64,000 bases of DNA. Source: Castor canadensis (Eukaryota; Chordata; Mammalia; Rodentia; Castoridae). Location: positions 69,101,910-69,165,909 of the forward strand of contig NC_133395.1 in assembly GCF_047511655.1 (NCBI RefSeq). Direction: 5' to 3'. Shown piece by piece: positions 11,435-23,059 of the stretch. The notes beneath the pieces are model-generated. The model saw nothing but the letters and a program-made list of their open reading frames with translations, did no database searches and was not told the origin of the DNA. A program made the translations under genes and the position numbers. Position 1 is the stretch's first letter; every line of letters begins with the position of its first letter.

Positions 11435-12605
11435 ATGGGAAGACAAAAAAGGGATGGAAACCATTCTCCTCCCAAAAATAAATTAATACAGGATTCAGAG
11501 CAAAATGAAGAAAATGGATACCCAGATCCAGACACCAACAAAACAAAGATAAATTATACCAAGGAACCCAACAAAGCCTACAAGAACATCTTGAAAGAAG
11601 AAATCCTGCAGGTAATTAATGAGAATTTCATAGAGATGTTACCAGACATGATCAACCAAAATGTACAGGAGACACTCAAGAAATTCCAAGACAACAAAAA
11701 TAAAGAATATCAGAAAACACAAAAACAAATAAATGAACTCAGAGGAGCTTTAAGCAAACACCAAAGTGAAACAGAGAACACTATAAATAGTGATAAATGA
11801 ATTAAAGATGAAAATTGACAATATTAAACAGGAAATGACCCATGATATGAAAAACCTCAGAAAAAAGAATGAAACAGAAAAACAACAAAATGGAAGGCCA
11901 ATCCAGCCGACTAGAACAAGCAGAAGACAGAATCTCAGAACTTGAAGATGAAATGGTAATTAAAGGAAAAACTGAAGAGCTACTAGTCAACAACTCAAGA
12001 CCTGTGAAAGGAATATGCAAGAACTCACTGACTCCATCAAAACACCAAACCTGAGAATCATGGGCATTGAAGAAGGAGAAGAGGTGCAAGCAAAAAGAAT
12101 GCACAATTTATTCAACAAAATAATAACAGAAAACTTCCCAAAACTAGAGAAAACTATGCCCATTCAGGTACAGGAAGCCTCCAGAACACCAAACAGACTT
12201 GACCAAAACAGAACTACCCCATGACATATTATCATTAAAACAACAAGCACAGAGAATAGAGAAAGAATACTGAAGGCTGTAAGAGAGAGAGAAAAAAAAT
12301 AACATGCAAAGGAAAACCCATCAAACTCAAAGCAGATTTCACAACAGAAACCTTAAAAGCAAGAAGAGAATGGGATGAGGTCTTCCGGGCACTGACTGAA
12401 AATAACTTCAATCCTAGGATACTCTACCCACTAAAACTATCATTCAAAATAGATGGAGCAATAAAAGTCTTCCATGATAAGCAGAAACTAAAACAATACA
12501 TGACCACCAAGCCACCACTACAAAAGATTCTCCAAGGAACTCTGCATACAGAAAGTAGAACCCAACTTAACCATGAAAAGACAGGAAATACACCAAAAGG
12601 AAAAA
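11435..12605 (+). pseudogene. L1 ORF1 (RNA-binding protein) remnant
   Basis: In L1, ORF1p is a coiled-coil trimeric RNA chaperone with an RRM and a C-terminal domain. Here the first 121 codons (11435-11800) start MGRQKRDG and include a lysine/glutamate/glutamine-rich stretch consistent with the coiled coil. A base loss near 11797 then makes a TGA. Further pieces follow in shifted frames (about 11869-12054, 12015-12224). The C-terminal domain is recognisable at about 12360-12560 (motifs 'KLSFKIDGAIKVFHDKQK' and 'MTTKPPLQKILQGTLHTE'). It cannot give a functional protein. Confidence 0.85.
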
Positions 12606-15600
12606 GCAAGTATCAACCTATATGCACCCAATGTCAATGGACCCAGTTTCATCAAACATACTCTGAAGGACCTAAAAACATATATAAACTCCAACACAGT
12701 GGTAGTGGGAGACCTTAATACTCCACTCTCACCAAAAGTTAGGTCATCCAAACAAAAAATCAATAAAGAAATCCTAGAACTAAACCACACCATAGATCAA
12801 ATGGACATAGCTGATGTCTACAGAATATTTCATCCAACTTCTACACAATATACATTCTTCTCAGCAGCCCATGGAACCTTCTCCAAAATTGATCATATCT
12901 TAGGGCACAAAGCAAGCCTCAGCAAATAAAAGAAAACAGAAATAATCCCACGCATTCTATCTGATCACAATGCACGAAAACTAGAAATTAACAACAAAAA
13001 CAGCAGTAAAAAACATGCAAACAATTGGAAGCTGAACAACACATTCCTTAATGATCAATGGGTCATTGAGGAAATAAAAGAGGATATTAAAAGTTTCCTG
13101 GAAGTTAATAAAAATGAAAACATGACCTACCAGAACCTATGAGACACAGCAAAGGCAGTCTTAAGAGGAAAGTTTATTGCCACGAGTGCCTATATTAAAA
13201 GGACAGAAAGATCTCAAATCAATGATATAATACTATAGCTCAAACTCTTAGCAAAACAAGAACAAGCAAATCCCAAAATAAGCAGAAGGAGAGAAATAAT
13301 TAAAATAAGGGCTGAAATCAATGAAATAGAAACAAAAAAAATACAAAGAATCACTGAAACAAAATGCTGGTTCTTTGAAAAAATAAATAAGATTGACAGA
13401 CCCCTGGCAAACCTGACTAAAATGAGGAGAGAAAAAACCCGAATCAGTAAAATCAGAAATGCAAAAAGGGAGAGAACAATAAACACCATGGAAATCCAAG
13501 AAATCATCAGAGACCACTTTGAGAGCCTATACTCTAATAAATTTGAAAATTTTGAAGAAATGGACAGATTTCTAGAAACTTCAGACCATCCAAAACTGAA
13601 CCAAGAAGATATTAATCATTTGAATAGATCTATAACACAAAAAGAAATTGAAGCAGCAATCAAGAGTCTCCCAAAAGAGAAAAGTCCAGGACCTGATGGA
13701 TTCACTGCTGAATTCTATCAGACGTTTATAGAAGAACTAATAACAACCCTCCTTAAACTGTTCCATGAAATAGAAACGGAAGGAACACTGCCTAACTCAT
13801 TTCACGAAGCCAGTATTACTCATCCCAAAGCCAGACAAAGACACCTCCAAAAAAGAGAACTATAGGCCAATTTCTTTAATGAATTTAGATGCAAAAATCT
13901 CAAAAAAATAATGGCAAACCAAATCCAACAAAACATCAGAAAGATCAAACACCATGACCAAGTCCGCTTCATCCCAGGGATCCAGGGATGGTTCAACATA
14001 CACAAATCTATAAATGTAATACAGCACATTAATAGAAGCAAAGACAAAAACCACTTGATCATCTCAATAGATGCAGAAAAAGCCTTCAACAAGATCCAAC
14101 ACCCTCATGATAAAAGCTCTAAGAAAACTAGGAAAAGAAGGAATGTACCTCAACATTGTAAAGGCTATTTATGACAAACCTACAACCAACATCATACTCA
14201 ATGGTGAAAAACTGAAACCATTCCCCCTAAAATCAGGAACAAGACAAGGGTGCCCACTATCCCCACTCCTATTCAACATAGTACTGGAATTCCTAGCCAG
14301 AGCAATTAGGCAAAAAGAAGAAATAAAAGGAATACAAATAGGTAAAGAAACTGTCAATATATCTTTATTTGCAGATGATATGATCCTATACCTTAAAGAC
14401 CCAAAAACTCTTTGACATCATAAACAGCTATAGCAAGGTGACAGGATACAAAATTAACTTAACAAAAAATCAGTAGGTTTTCTATACACCAACAATGAAC
14501 AAACTGAGAAGGAATATATGGAAGCAATTCCATTTACAATAGCCTCAAAAAAAATCAAATACCTAGGAGTAAACTTAAAGAGGATGTGAATGACCTCTAC
14601 AAGGAGAATTACAAACTCCTGAAGAAAGAGATCGAGGAAGACTACGGAAGATGGAAAGATCTTCCATGCTCATGGATTGGTAGAATCAACATAGTAAAAA
14701 TGACTATACTACCAAAAGCAATCTACATGTTTAATGCAATTCCCATCAAAATCCTAATGACATTCATCACAGAGATTGAAAAATCTACCCTAAAGTTCAT
14801 TTGGAAACACAAGAGACCACAAATAGCCAAGGCAATACTCAGCAAAATAAGCAATGCAGGAGGTATCACAATACCTGACTTCAAACTATATTACAAAGCA
14901 ATAGCAATAAAAACAGCATGGTACTTGCATAAAAACAGACATGAAGACCAGTGGAACAGAATAGAGAACCCAGATATGAATCCACACAACTATACCCACC
15001 TCATTTTTGACAAAGGTGCCAAAAACATACGAAGGAGAAAAGACAGCCTCTTCAACAAATGTTGCTGGGAAAAGTGGCTATCTGTCTGCAAGAAACTGAA
15101 AGTAGATCCATGTCTATCACCCTGTACTAGCATCAACTCAAAATGGATCAAGGACCTTAATATCAGACCTGCAACTCTGAAGTTAGTACAGGAAGGAGCA
15201 GGAAAAACTCTGGAAGTGATAGGTATAGGCAAGGACTTCCTCAATACAAACCAGCAGCTCAGCAACTAAGACAAAGTAGGGACAAATGGGACTTCATAAA
15301 ATTAAAAAGCTTCTGTACAACAAAAGAAATGGTCTCTAAACTGAAGAGACCATCCACAGAGTGGGAGAAAATATTTGCCAGCTATACATCAGACAAAGGA
15401 CTGATAACCAGAATATACAGGGAACTTAAGAAACTAAACTCTCCTAAAATCAATGAACCAATTAGTAAATGGGCAACTAAACTAAACAGAACTTTCTCAA
15501 AAGAAGAAATTCAAATTGCCAAAAAACACATGAAAAAATGTTTACCATCTCTAGCCATAAAGGAAATGCAAATCAAAACCACACTAAGATTCCACCTCAC

Positions 15601-15850
15601 CCCTGTTAGAATAGCCATCATCAAAAACACCACCACCAACATGTATTGGCAAGGATGTGGGGAAAAAGGAACACTCATACACTGCTGGTGGGAATGCAAG
15701 CTGGTACAACCATTCTGGAAAAAAATTTGGAGGCTTGTTAAAAAGCTAAACATAGATCTGTCATATGATCCAGCAATACCACTCGTGGGGATATACCCAA
15801 AGGAATGAGACACAGGTTATTCCAGAGACACTTGCACACCCATGTTTATT
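12605..15850 (+). pseudogene. L1 ORF2 (endonuclease-reverse transcriptase) remnant
   Basis: Pieces in order: endonuclease C-terminal half (12573-12929 frame, 'LYAPN' and 'GDLNTPLSP' visible); linker and RT N-terminal part (13422-13865, '[12 protein letters not shown]'); RT palm (14071-14415, '[15 protein letters not shown]' and the catalytic FADD at 14368-14379); post-RT region (14586-15269); C-terminal region (15329-15808) with the cysteine motif altered at its start ([14 protein letters not shown] preceded by 'YWQG'). The endonuclease N-terminal half is absent. At least six frameshifts or stops separate the pieces. Confidence 0.87.
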
Positions 15851-16546
15851 GCAGTGCTAGTCACAATAGGCAAGTTATGGAAACAACCAAGACGCTGATG
15901 AATGGATCAAGAAAATGTGGTATTTATACATAATGGAATTTTACTCAGTCATGAAGAAGAATGAAATCTTATCCTTTGCAGGTAAATGGATGGACCTGGA
16001 GAAAATTCATTCTGAGCGAGGTTAGCCAGTCTCAGAAGACCAAAAATCATATGTTCTCCCTCATATGTGGACTTTAGATCTAGGGCAAATACAGCAATGT
16101 GGTTGGACTTGGACACATGACAAGGGGAGAGCACATATGGGAGATATAGGAATAGGTAGAAAATCCAAAACATGAAAGTGTTTGATGTCCCCACTCCAGA
16201 GGGACTAATACAGAAACCTTAAAGTGACAGAGGTTAACATGAGAAGGGGATCAGGAACCAGTGTAAAGATCAGTTAGAGATGAATCAACTTGGGTTGTAA
16301 CACATTTGTACATGAAAGCAATGCTATGAATCTTTCTGTATAGCTATCCTTAACTGAATTAGCAAAAATGCTTTGTCTTCCTTTTTATGCTTATGCCTTC
16401 TCTTTAACAAAATCAGAGATAAGGGTAGAACAGGTTCTGCCTGAAAGCAAGGTGGGGAGGGGGGGAGGAGAACATGGGGGAGAAATGACCCAAACAATGT
16501 ATGAACATGTGACTAAATGAATAATGATAATAAAAAATGTTTTCTT

Positions 16547-16663
16547 ATCACTTCAAAAAGAGGTTTTTTTTTTTTTTTTGGCAGTACAGGGGTTTGAACA
16601 CAGGGCCTTGCACTAGCTAAGCAAGTGCTCTACCACTTGAGCCAAGCTCTAGCATCACTTCAA
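16547..16663 (-). mobile_element. ID-like SINE (antisense) with 10-bp TSD
   Basis: Body at 16557-16653: poly-T, then 'caggggtttgaacacagggc' and 'ctctaccacttgagcca', the complement of the ID-like unit. Direct repeats atcacttcaa at 16547-16556 and 16654-16663 flank it. It sits immediately after the 3' end of the decayed L1. Confidence 0.85.
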
Positions 16664-17589
16664 TTTTAGACTTACTTAGATAGAGATTTTATCCTACACC
16701 AAATCTTGTACATGACAGAAAATGTAACTGAAATAAAATGGGTACAATACTTCCCAAAATTTCTTCATACTTGATGTCTAATTCTTCTGAATCACTTTTA
16801 GACTGAGTCTTTGATGTCTATTTTTTCTACACAATATCATCTTCTGTACATTCAACAATGTTGTCAATATAGTATTTCTTACAAAGGAATGAAAAAGAAA
16901 TTTGAAAACAAAAAAATAGCTCTACATTATGAAAAGAACTATTAAAATGTTATTAAAGTTCTTTTGCTATGTCCTTTAATTATACTTCTGCGCTATAGTC
17001 TAGAAATACTTCCTTAATTCAGGGATAATGATTACCTAACAGTATAATGGTTATTCTGGGTGGTGTGATTTTAAGTGATTTTTTCTTTTATTTTTTTGTG
17101 TTTTTCACACCTTGAAATGAGCATAAATCACTTAAGAAAAAGCAATTATCAGTGTCCTTATAAGAAAAGTAAATTTTCTCCATACCTAGTATGGGATGGA
17201 ACTTTAGGTCTTAAGTTCCAAAAGGTGTTTTTACTGATAAAAACTGAGGAAAAATAAACCCAGTTTCTATATAGGTACCAAACTTCTTCCTGGATTTTGA
17301 GTTTTAAGAAGATGGAAGGAGGAGAGATTTCCCAAGAAAAAGAATACAAATCATTTCTCAGCCTGATGAATAGAGGTATTGGTGAGAGCAAGAGAGGGGA
17401 TAGAGTAATAAAGAGGAGATAAAGATTAGGATTAAAGTTTATAAGAGATTAAGTTACTTTCTCAGGAGAAATTAGCTACTAGCCAACTCCTTAGGACAGA
17501 AGTACGGGTCATGGAGAGTCCCTGAGATACCTTCAGGACATTCCAAAACTCAAAGCTATTTTTCTCATCACACTAAGACATTATTTGTC
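16664..17589. other. Intergenic DNA, nothing recognised
   Basis: AT-rich sequence with no repeat or gene that I can support. Confidence 0.45.
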
Positions 17590-18620
17590 CTTTTTCATTG
17601 TGTTGATATTTGCATTGGTGGTGCAAGAGTGATGGTGAGTAAAACAGTGGGTAGTTTAGCACAAGTCAAGGCAGTGGCTGTGAAAATCATAAATGTACTA
17701 GTATAATTTATATTGTCCTTTATTGACTGGTGGGGGGGTGAGGAGTTTCTCTCTAGAATGTCCTTGATGAAGCAGTACAAGTCTTAATTTTACTAAATAA
17801 ACATCACCTTGGAGCATACTTTTTGTACTCTATTCTGTTTGACAGGTTGGAAAGTGATACAGAAAAGTACTGAGGTGTGATGGTTATCTCAAGGACAAGC
17901 ACTTACAAGAACGAATTGCAAGCTGAACTAGCTAGTTTTTCAGAGAATGGCACTTTTACTTGAATCCATGCAGAACAACATTTATTTAGATTTGAATACT
18001 TGCCAGACATTTTCTCAACACTGAGCCAAGTGAGACTATCACTTTAAGGAAAATGGCAGACAGCATTTGATGCCAATAATAAAGTTCAAGCTTTCAAATG
18101 AAAATTAGAATTTTAGAAAAATTGCACCTGTCAACATAAGCTTGACAGCTTTCCAACACTCAAAAAATTTTCTGATGAGATTAGTAGTGATATTAATATA
18201 ACACTCTATATTATATAAAGAAATATATCCACATTTGGAAGATCTACACAATTCAGTGCATTGATACTCCACATGGTAAGTGCATGAAGTCACAAAATCA
18301 TGGGTAGAACACCATTCAAAGTATGAGATATACCAGTACATTTTAATGTAACAAAATCTGAAAAGCTCACTGATACTGTTTCAGATTTCACAATGCAATT
18401 CACCTTTAAGAAGCCATCATTTGGTTTCCTAGCTACTACCACAACTGGAAAGTAGTATTTAAAAATACCCATACTTTTTAAAAAAGACTATTAAAATATT
18501 CCCTTTTCTAACAACGTATGTCTGTGAAGCTGGTATTTCTTAATATATGTCAATCAAAACAACACCTCACAACAGATTGATATGACTATAAAATATGTCC
18601 ATAGATTATTTGACAACCCT
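17590..18620 (+). mobile_element. hAT DNA transposon fossil, Charlie8-like, with transposase remnant
   Basis: Non-coding remains of a hAT transposase gene of the type fused into mammalian GTF2IRD2 (Charlie8-like). Recognisable parts: 'tgatatttgcattggtggtg' onward (17604-17660), where the usual D-G-A-K region is decayed to G-G-A-R; 'aatgtccttgatgaagcagt'; 'ggacaagcacttacaagaac'; 'ttctgatgagattagtagtg'; and the hATC dimerisation end at about 18495-18580, with a segment reading close to F-x-T-T-Y-V-C-E-A-G-I-S. Many stops and indels rule out function. The assignment is from memory of the consensus. Confidence 0.7.
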
Positions 18621-18695
18621 TTCTCAATAGGGAAAGTGAACAGAATGTGGCAGAAGTGGCCATATATGACTTATGACTTAGAACAGTTCTCCCAT

Positions 18696-18696
<1 letters not shown>

Positions 18697-18738
<42 letters not shown>

Positions 18739-18739
18739 A
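18697..18739. repeat. (CT)n microsatellite
   Basis: Nearly pure CT dinucleotide repeat of about 42 bp with one 'cg' and one 'ttc' interruption. Confidence 0.9.
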
Positions 18740-18872
18740 AATTCAGGTTGTGAGGACACCAGAACAGTAGCCTTAGGATAAAGGCCAAAGGAACAGGCCA
18801 GGGTGATTGTCCGGATCCTGACAATGGAAAGTAAATTTCCCTTTTAGAGCCATTGAGATTTAACTTTAACTA

Positions 18873-19090
18873 CTGCCAGGTATCATGACACATGTTTGTA
18901 AGGCCAGATACTCAGGAGGCAGAGACAGGAGGATTGTGAGAGTGAGTCAAGTCCAAGTAAATGTTACCAAGATTCTACCCCAAAAACAAAACACAAAGAA
19001 CAAAAGGACTCGGGCCGTGGCTCAAGTGGTAAAGCTCTAGACTAGCATTTGAGAGCCTTGGGTTCACTCCACAGTATTGGAAAAAAAAAG
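18873..19090 (+). mobile_element. Composite B1 + ID-like SINE
   Basis: The B1-like part 'tactcaggaggcagagacag' is joined through 'aaagaacaaaaggactcggg' to the ID-like part 'gccgtggctcaagtggtaaa', ending in an A-rich tail at about 19080-19090. Confidence 0.8.
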
Positions 19091-19169
19091 TTATCTACTG
19101 AACTATACAATATCAGGCTTCTTGCAAGTCATGTATCATGTATTAAAATAGGAATTGGCTAAATCCATC

Positions 19170-19354
19170 CCATTGTTTGCTTTACAAATAAAGTTTTATT
19201 GGAATGCAGCCAAGTGCATCTATTTGAAATCTTCTATGGTGACTTTGGCTACTACAGTGTTGAAGAAATGCCACAGAAACTGTATGACATATGATCCGCA
19301 AAGCAAAGTATATGTGCTAACTGGTTGTTTGCACAAAAGTTTGCTTATCCCTGT
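19170..19354 (-). mobile_element. hAT-Charlie non-autonomous element, tentative
   Basis: The + strand reads 'acaaataaagttttattgga' then 'gcacaaaagtttgcttatcc' and CTG. This is the complement of a common mammalian hAT element whose end begins CAGGG followed by a segment like 'agcaaactttt'. Subfamily not resolved. Confidence 0.5.
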
Positions 19355-20117
19355 TTTCCATCAGTGGTCTTCAATTCACACTTTTTCCAACCATTTTCCC
19401 AAGGAAATTCTAAAGTTTTTTTTAGAACATCCCTTGAAATTTTCCTTTTGCCTTTGCTCTTTTTTATCTCCCTCAGTCACCATCACAGATGGATGATCCA
19501 TGCCAGAAGGATAATATTTTGAGATATTAATTTGAATTGTTTTCTTCCATTTTGCTTCCTTACACTTTCCCCTCTTTGTAGTGGGTGTAAGCTCATGGCC
19601 TCGTGAAATTAAGGTGCAAGGAATATAGCTGAGATAGCTGAAGAATTCTGTGTGCTAAATTCTTGCATTATTAGAGAGAAAAGATTCACACCACTTGTAG
19701 AGGGAGAGAGAGAGTCAATGTACAACTCTTTGCCTCTGCCTAGAATTTTTTTTTTCCACAGAGTGGACAGAAAGCTCTGTGAATCCTGACAAACAGCAAG
19801 TGTGCCACAAGCATGGAAAAGAAATAGCTAAGAACCATACCTGAAGAAATTCAGCAAGCAGAGATGATAGACTTGTGATGAGCCTGATGGATGAATCATG
19901 AAGACCAGATGGCATCCTCAGCACTGCGTAAGATCTAAGAACCCTATATAACCCCCAGGTAAAAGTGGGGGGAAGGAACCCTGGAAATACTAATTGTTTG
20001 AAAGAGGAATTAGAATTGAAACTAAGTAGAATTAAAATAAGTATTTCCTGATTATCCCAGTTTGTAATCTGAAATTATGACTTATTATATATGTATCATT
20101 GTGGACTCAATAAGAGA
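19355..20117. other. Intergenic DNA, nothing recognised
   Basis: No gene or repeat recognised. The 113-codon frame at 19155-19496 runs through the hAT fragment and is spurious. Confidence 0.4.
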
Positions 20118-20600
20118 GTAATTTATTCTTTCATCTGTACATTAGTTATTGAGCATTTACTGTATACTAGAGACTAGAGACTTAACATGTTCTTTGTTCT
20201 TATGAAGTTTACAGTCACGCACAGGAAATCAATGTGAGTCAATGCCCTGTATAGCTATCCTTATCTCAACCAGCAAAACCCCTTGTTCCTTCCTATTATT
20301 GCTTATACTCTCTCTACAACAAAATTAGAGATAAGGGCAAAATAGTTTCTGCGGGGTATTGAGGGGGGGAGCGGGAGGGGGTGGAGTGGGTGGTAAGGGA
20401 GGGGGTGGGGGCAAGGGGGAGAAATGAACCAAGCCTTGTATGCACATATGAATAATAAAAGAAAAATGAAAAAAAAAAAAAGTTTACAGTCAATATAAGT
20501 AACAAAAGCTAAAAAACTCACAAATATCTAATCATGGCAAATGCTATTCTATAATATACCAGAGTGTACTTAATAAAATACCATAAATATGGTTTGAAGT
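20118..20600 (-). mobile_element. L2 LINE 3' end (antisense), split by a younger L1 tail
   Basis: Left part 20118-20217 ('agttattgagcatttactgt' and 'tatgaagtttacagtca') and right part from 20480 ('agtttacagtcaatataagt') are the complement of the L2 3' end. The L1 fragment at 20218-20479 is inserted between them, duplicating the target. Confidence 0.6.
20205..20492 (+). mobile_element. L1 LINE 3' UTR-only insertion with 13-bp TSD
   Basis: Body 20218-20479 (about 262 bp): 'aggaaatcaatgtgagtcaa', a G-rich tract at about 20353-20428, 'aataataaaa' and a poly-A ending at 20479. Direct repeats aagtttacagtca flank it at 20205-20217 and 20480-20492. It closely matches the 3' end of the L1 at 58775-60950 with only a handful of differences, so both belong to the same fairly recent subfamily. 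Confidence 0.92.
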
Positions 20601-20609
20601 GCTAACTGA

Positions 20610-20632
20610 CTCCTCTCTCTTCCTCTCTCTTC

Positions 20633-20683
<51 letters not shown>

Positions 20684-20684
20684 T
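20610..20684. repeat. Compound (TC)n-(AC)n microsatellite
   Basis: Imperfect TC/TCC repeats (about 20610-20662) pass directly into (CA)10 or so (20662-20683). Confidence 0.92.
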
Positions 20685-21218
20685 ACAACCAGACAACCAG
20701 AGTAGTAAGAGACTGTCCTGTGGAGCCTCCTACAGATGCTAGGCTTCATCCATTGGAGGGACCAAGCAGACTTTGGGCCTGTTGAAAGTAAACAATTGCA
20801 ATTAAAACTCGACTCATAAAGCTACCCTCCCAGTGAAAGAGTAGATTGGTAAAATTCGACCTTTGGCAAAAGAAAGACTACAAGGAAATGTGACTGTCTC
20901 AGCCATATCTCTTGGTAAGGAAGTGTTCCCCCAAGAAAACTCCCAATCTTAAAGTTGTCCTTGCAGGTTTTAGGTAAGAATCTACACCACTTGTTGTGGC
21001 CCAGGGAACAGAAATCCAAGAAGTTAGTGTAGAGTGGTTCTGAGATGGAAGAAATAAAATTAAATCTTCTCTAAAGGAATGAACCCTCAACCAAGTCCTT
21101 CAGGTTTCCCTAAGAGGCAATAAGCTTCCAGAAGTAACATTCAACATAAATGAGAACTAGTAGAACTAAAGTTCCATGTAATTCAGATAGTGGAATTATC
21201 AGATTCATGAGAAGCATG
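20685..21218. other. Intergenic DNA, nothing recognised
   Basis: No supported feature. Short minus-strand frames overlap each other and have no domain. Confidence 0.4.
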
Positions 21219-21540
21219 TGTCTTAGTCTGTTTGAGCTGCTATAATATAATACCATAAATTGAGTAAGTTATAAAAAGCAGAAATTTATTTATGGCATAC
21301 CTGGAAGCTGAGAAGTCCAAGATCAAGGCAGTCTTCACATCTGGTGAGGACCCATTTTCTGGCTTACAGATGGCACCTTCTTTTGTCCTCACCTGGTAGG
21401 AGAGATGAGGACTCTCTCTGGTCTCTTTTAGAAGAGCACTAATCCCATTCACAGGGACTCCACCACCATGACCTAATCACCTCTCAAAGGCCTCATCTAA
21501 TACCATCACCTTGGAGGTTAGAATTTCAACACAGGCATGG
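21219..21540 (-). mobile_element. ERVL-MaLR LTR (antisense)
   Basis: The + strand reads 'tgtcttagtctgtttgagct', 'agaagtccaagatcaaggca', 'actaatcccattcacaggga' and 'ccatgacctaatcacctctc'. This is the complement of a nearly full MaLR LTR (MST/MLT1-like). It is non-coding and solitary; the exact subfamily is uncertain. Confidence 0.75.
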
Positions 21541-22399
21541 GTGAGGCAGAGTGAAACATATGCAAGGAACTGAGCTCGTTAAGTATGACTGAGCAAAGTG
21601 AAATAAGAAAAAGTAGAATCTGTATGAAGAAAACACACTTGAAAATTACAACTCAGTGTATATATTAAATGCCAAATCAGATGAAGATTGAGAGAGAATA
21701 TGAACTGGAAAATAAATCTAAAGACATTATTTCTGGATAAGAATGACTCAAAAAGACAGACAAAATATGAAAGAATGGTTAAGAAATATAAACAAAAGGG
21801 AGAAATGAAAACCTGGAAGAAAAGAAAGAAAAGGGTCACACTCCAAAAGATAGTTACTGAGATTTCTACAGAAATGATGGAGACATGTTTCCTCAGACTT
21901 GTGAATTATAAATCCTAAACAGAATTTAAAGAAATCCACATCTAAGTACATCATAGTGAAACTTCAAATCCCCAAAGAGAAAAAGAAGACATTGAAACAT
22001 CAGTCTAAATGGCAAGTAGAATTACAGCCACATTCTCAATAGCTTCAATGAAAAGCATTGAACAGCAGACTAAATGTGCAAGTGTTGAATAAAAAATGCC
22101 AACCTAGTACTATACATATATAAGGATAAGAAAACTGAAAACACTCAGAAAATTGAAAGTTAAGATTTACCACAAACCAATTCTCACAAAAGGAACTTCT
22201 AAAATTGTACTTTATTGTATTTGTTTCATAGGTGCAAACCAGGTAGTGTAAAACAGCAATTTATCCTGGTACACTTCTGGAGGTAGAAGTCCTAAATCAA
22301 GATGTTAGCAGAGCTACACTCTCCTTGACATCTGTTCCATGCTTTTCTCTTAGTTTCTGGTGTTTCCAGCAATCTTTGGAGCTCTTTTCCTTGTAGATA
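21541..22399. other. Intergenic DNA, nothing recognised
   Basis: A-rich sequence. The 76-codon lysine-rich frame at 21688-21918 follows from base composition. Confidence 0.4.
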
Positions 22400-22712
22400 C
22401 AGTCATCCCTCAACATTAGTTCCAGGACACCCCTCCCTCACCCCCAAAATTCTACAGATGCCAAGTCCTTTACATAAAATGACATAGTGTTTACATATAA
22501 TCTAGGCACATCTTAGTATACTGTAAATAATTTCTAGATTATTTGTAATAATACAATGTAAGTGTTATGCAAATAGTTTCATACTGCATTGTTTAGCGAA
22601 CAATGACAAGAACAAGAGTCTGAATGTGTTCAGTCAGATGCATTTTTTTTTCAAATATTTTCAATCCCCAGTTGGTTGAATTTATTGGTGCAGAACCTTT
22701 GGAGGGCAGGAG
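22400..22712 (+). mobile_element. MER2-like Tigger-type DNA transposon (non-autonomous)
   Basis: It starts after a TA dinucleotide with 'cagtcatccctcaacattag' and continues 'ttccaggacacc', 'acatagtgtttacatataat', 'ttctagattatttgtaataa' and 'ttttcaatccccagttggtt', the order of the MER2 consensus as remembered. There is no coding capacity. The 3' end is diverged and its boundary is approximate. Confidence 0.7.
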
Positions 22713-23059
22713 GTTTGGGAGCATCTATATATCCCTCCAACTTCTGCCTTCACTGTCACATGGCACTCTCCCTATGTGTCTGTTCTGGCAGACTGCTCCA
22801 TTGGTTTGAAGGCCCACCCAATTCCAGTATGGCCCCAACTTAACTTATTTTATCTACAACAATTCTATTTACAGCCCAGCTTTTGCTTTATAGAAGAGTA
22901 TGAATAAGGGTCACTGCTCAGTTTGGGTTAAGAACTAAGTGAATGGTCATGTAATTAACTGAGGCTGTGAGTATAAGACAGAATAAAGGATGGGATTAGG
23001 TTAGCAGGTGACAGAAGTCCAGAGTTCTATGATGACCAAATTGATTTAAGATTGGATAA
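22713..23059. other. Intergenic DNA, nothing recognised
   Basis: No supported feature. Confidence 0.4.

Larger units (their letters stand above)
10970..16545 (+). mobile_element. L1 LINE, long but decayed copy with ORF1 and ORF2 remains
   Basis: Order: 5' UTR-like sequence (about 10985-11434, with a T25 tract at 11208-11232), ORF1 remains (11435-about 12605), ORF2 remains (about 12605-15808 and slightly beyond), 3' UTR with a G-rich tract near 16450, and an A-rich tail at about 16540. Both ORFs carry several frameshifts and stops. The ORF1 end joins ORF2 directly inside the endonuclease domain, so the inter-ORF spacer and the first ~110 codons of ORF2 are missing. No clear target-site duplication was found. 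The 5' boundary is approximate. Confidence 0.88.

Noticed and set aside
18990..19080. Possible tRNA gene (ggctcaagtggtaaagc ... ggttcactcc)
   Set aside because: The A- and B-box-like segments belong to the ID-like SINE. The sequence recurs across the window with an A-rich tail and no cloverleaf was supported.
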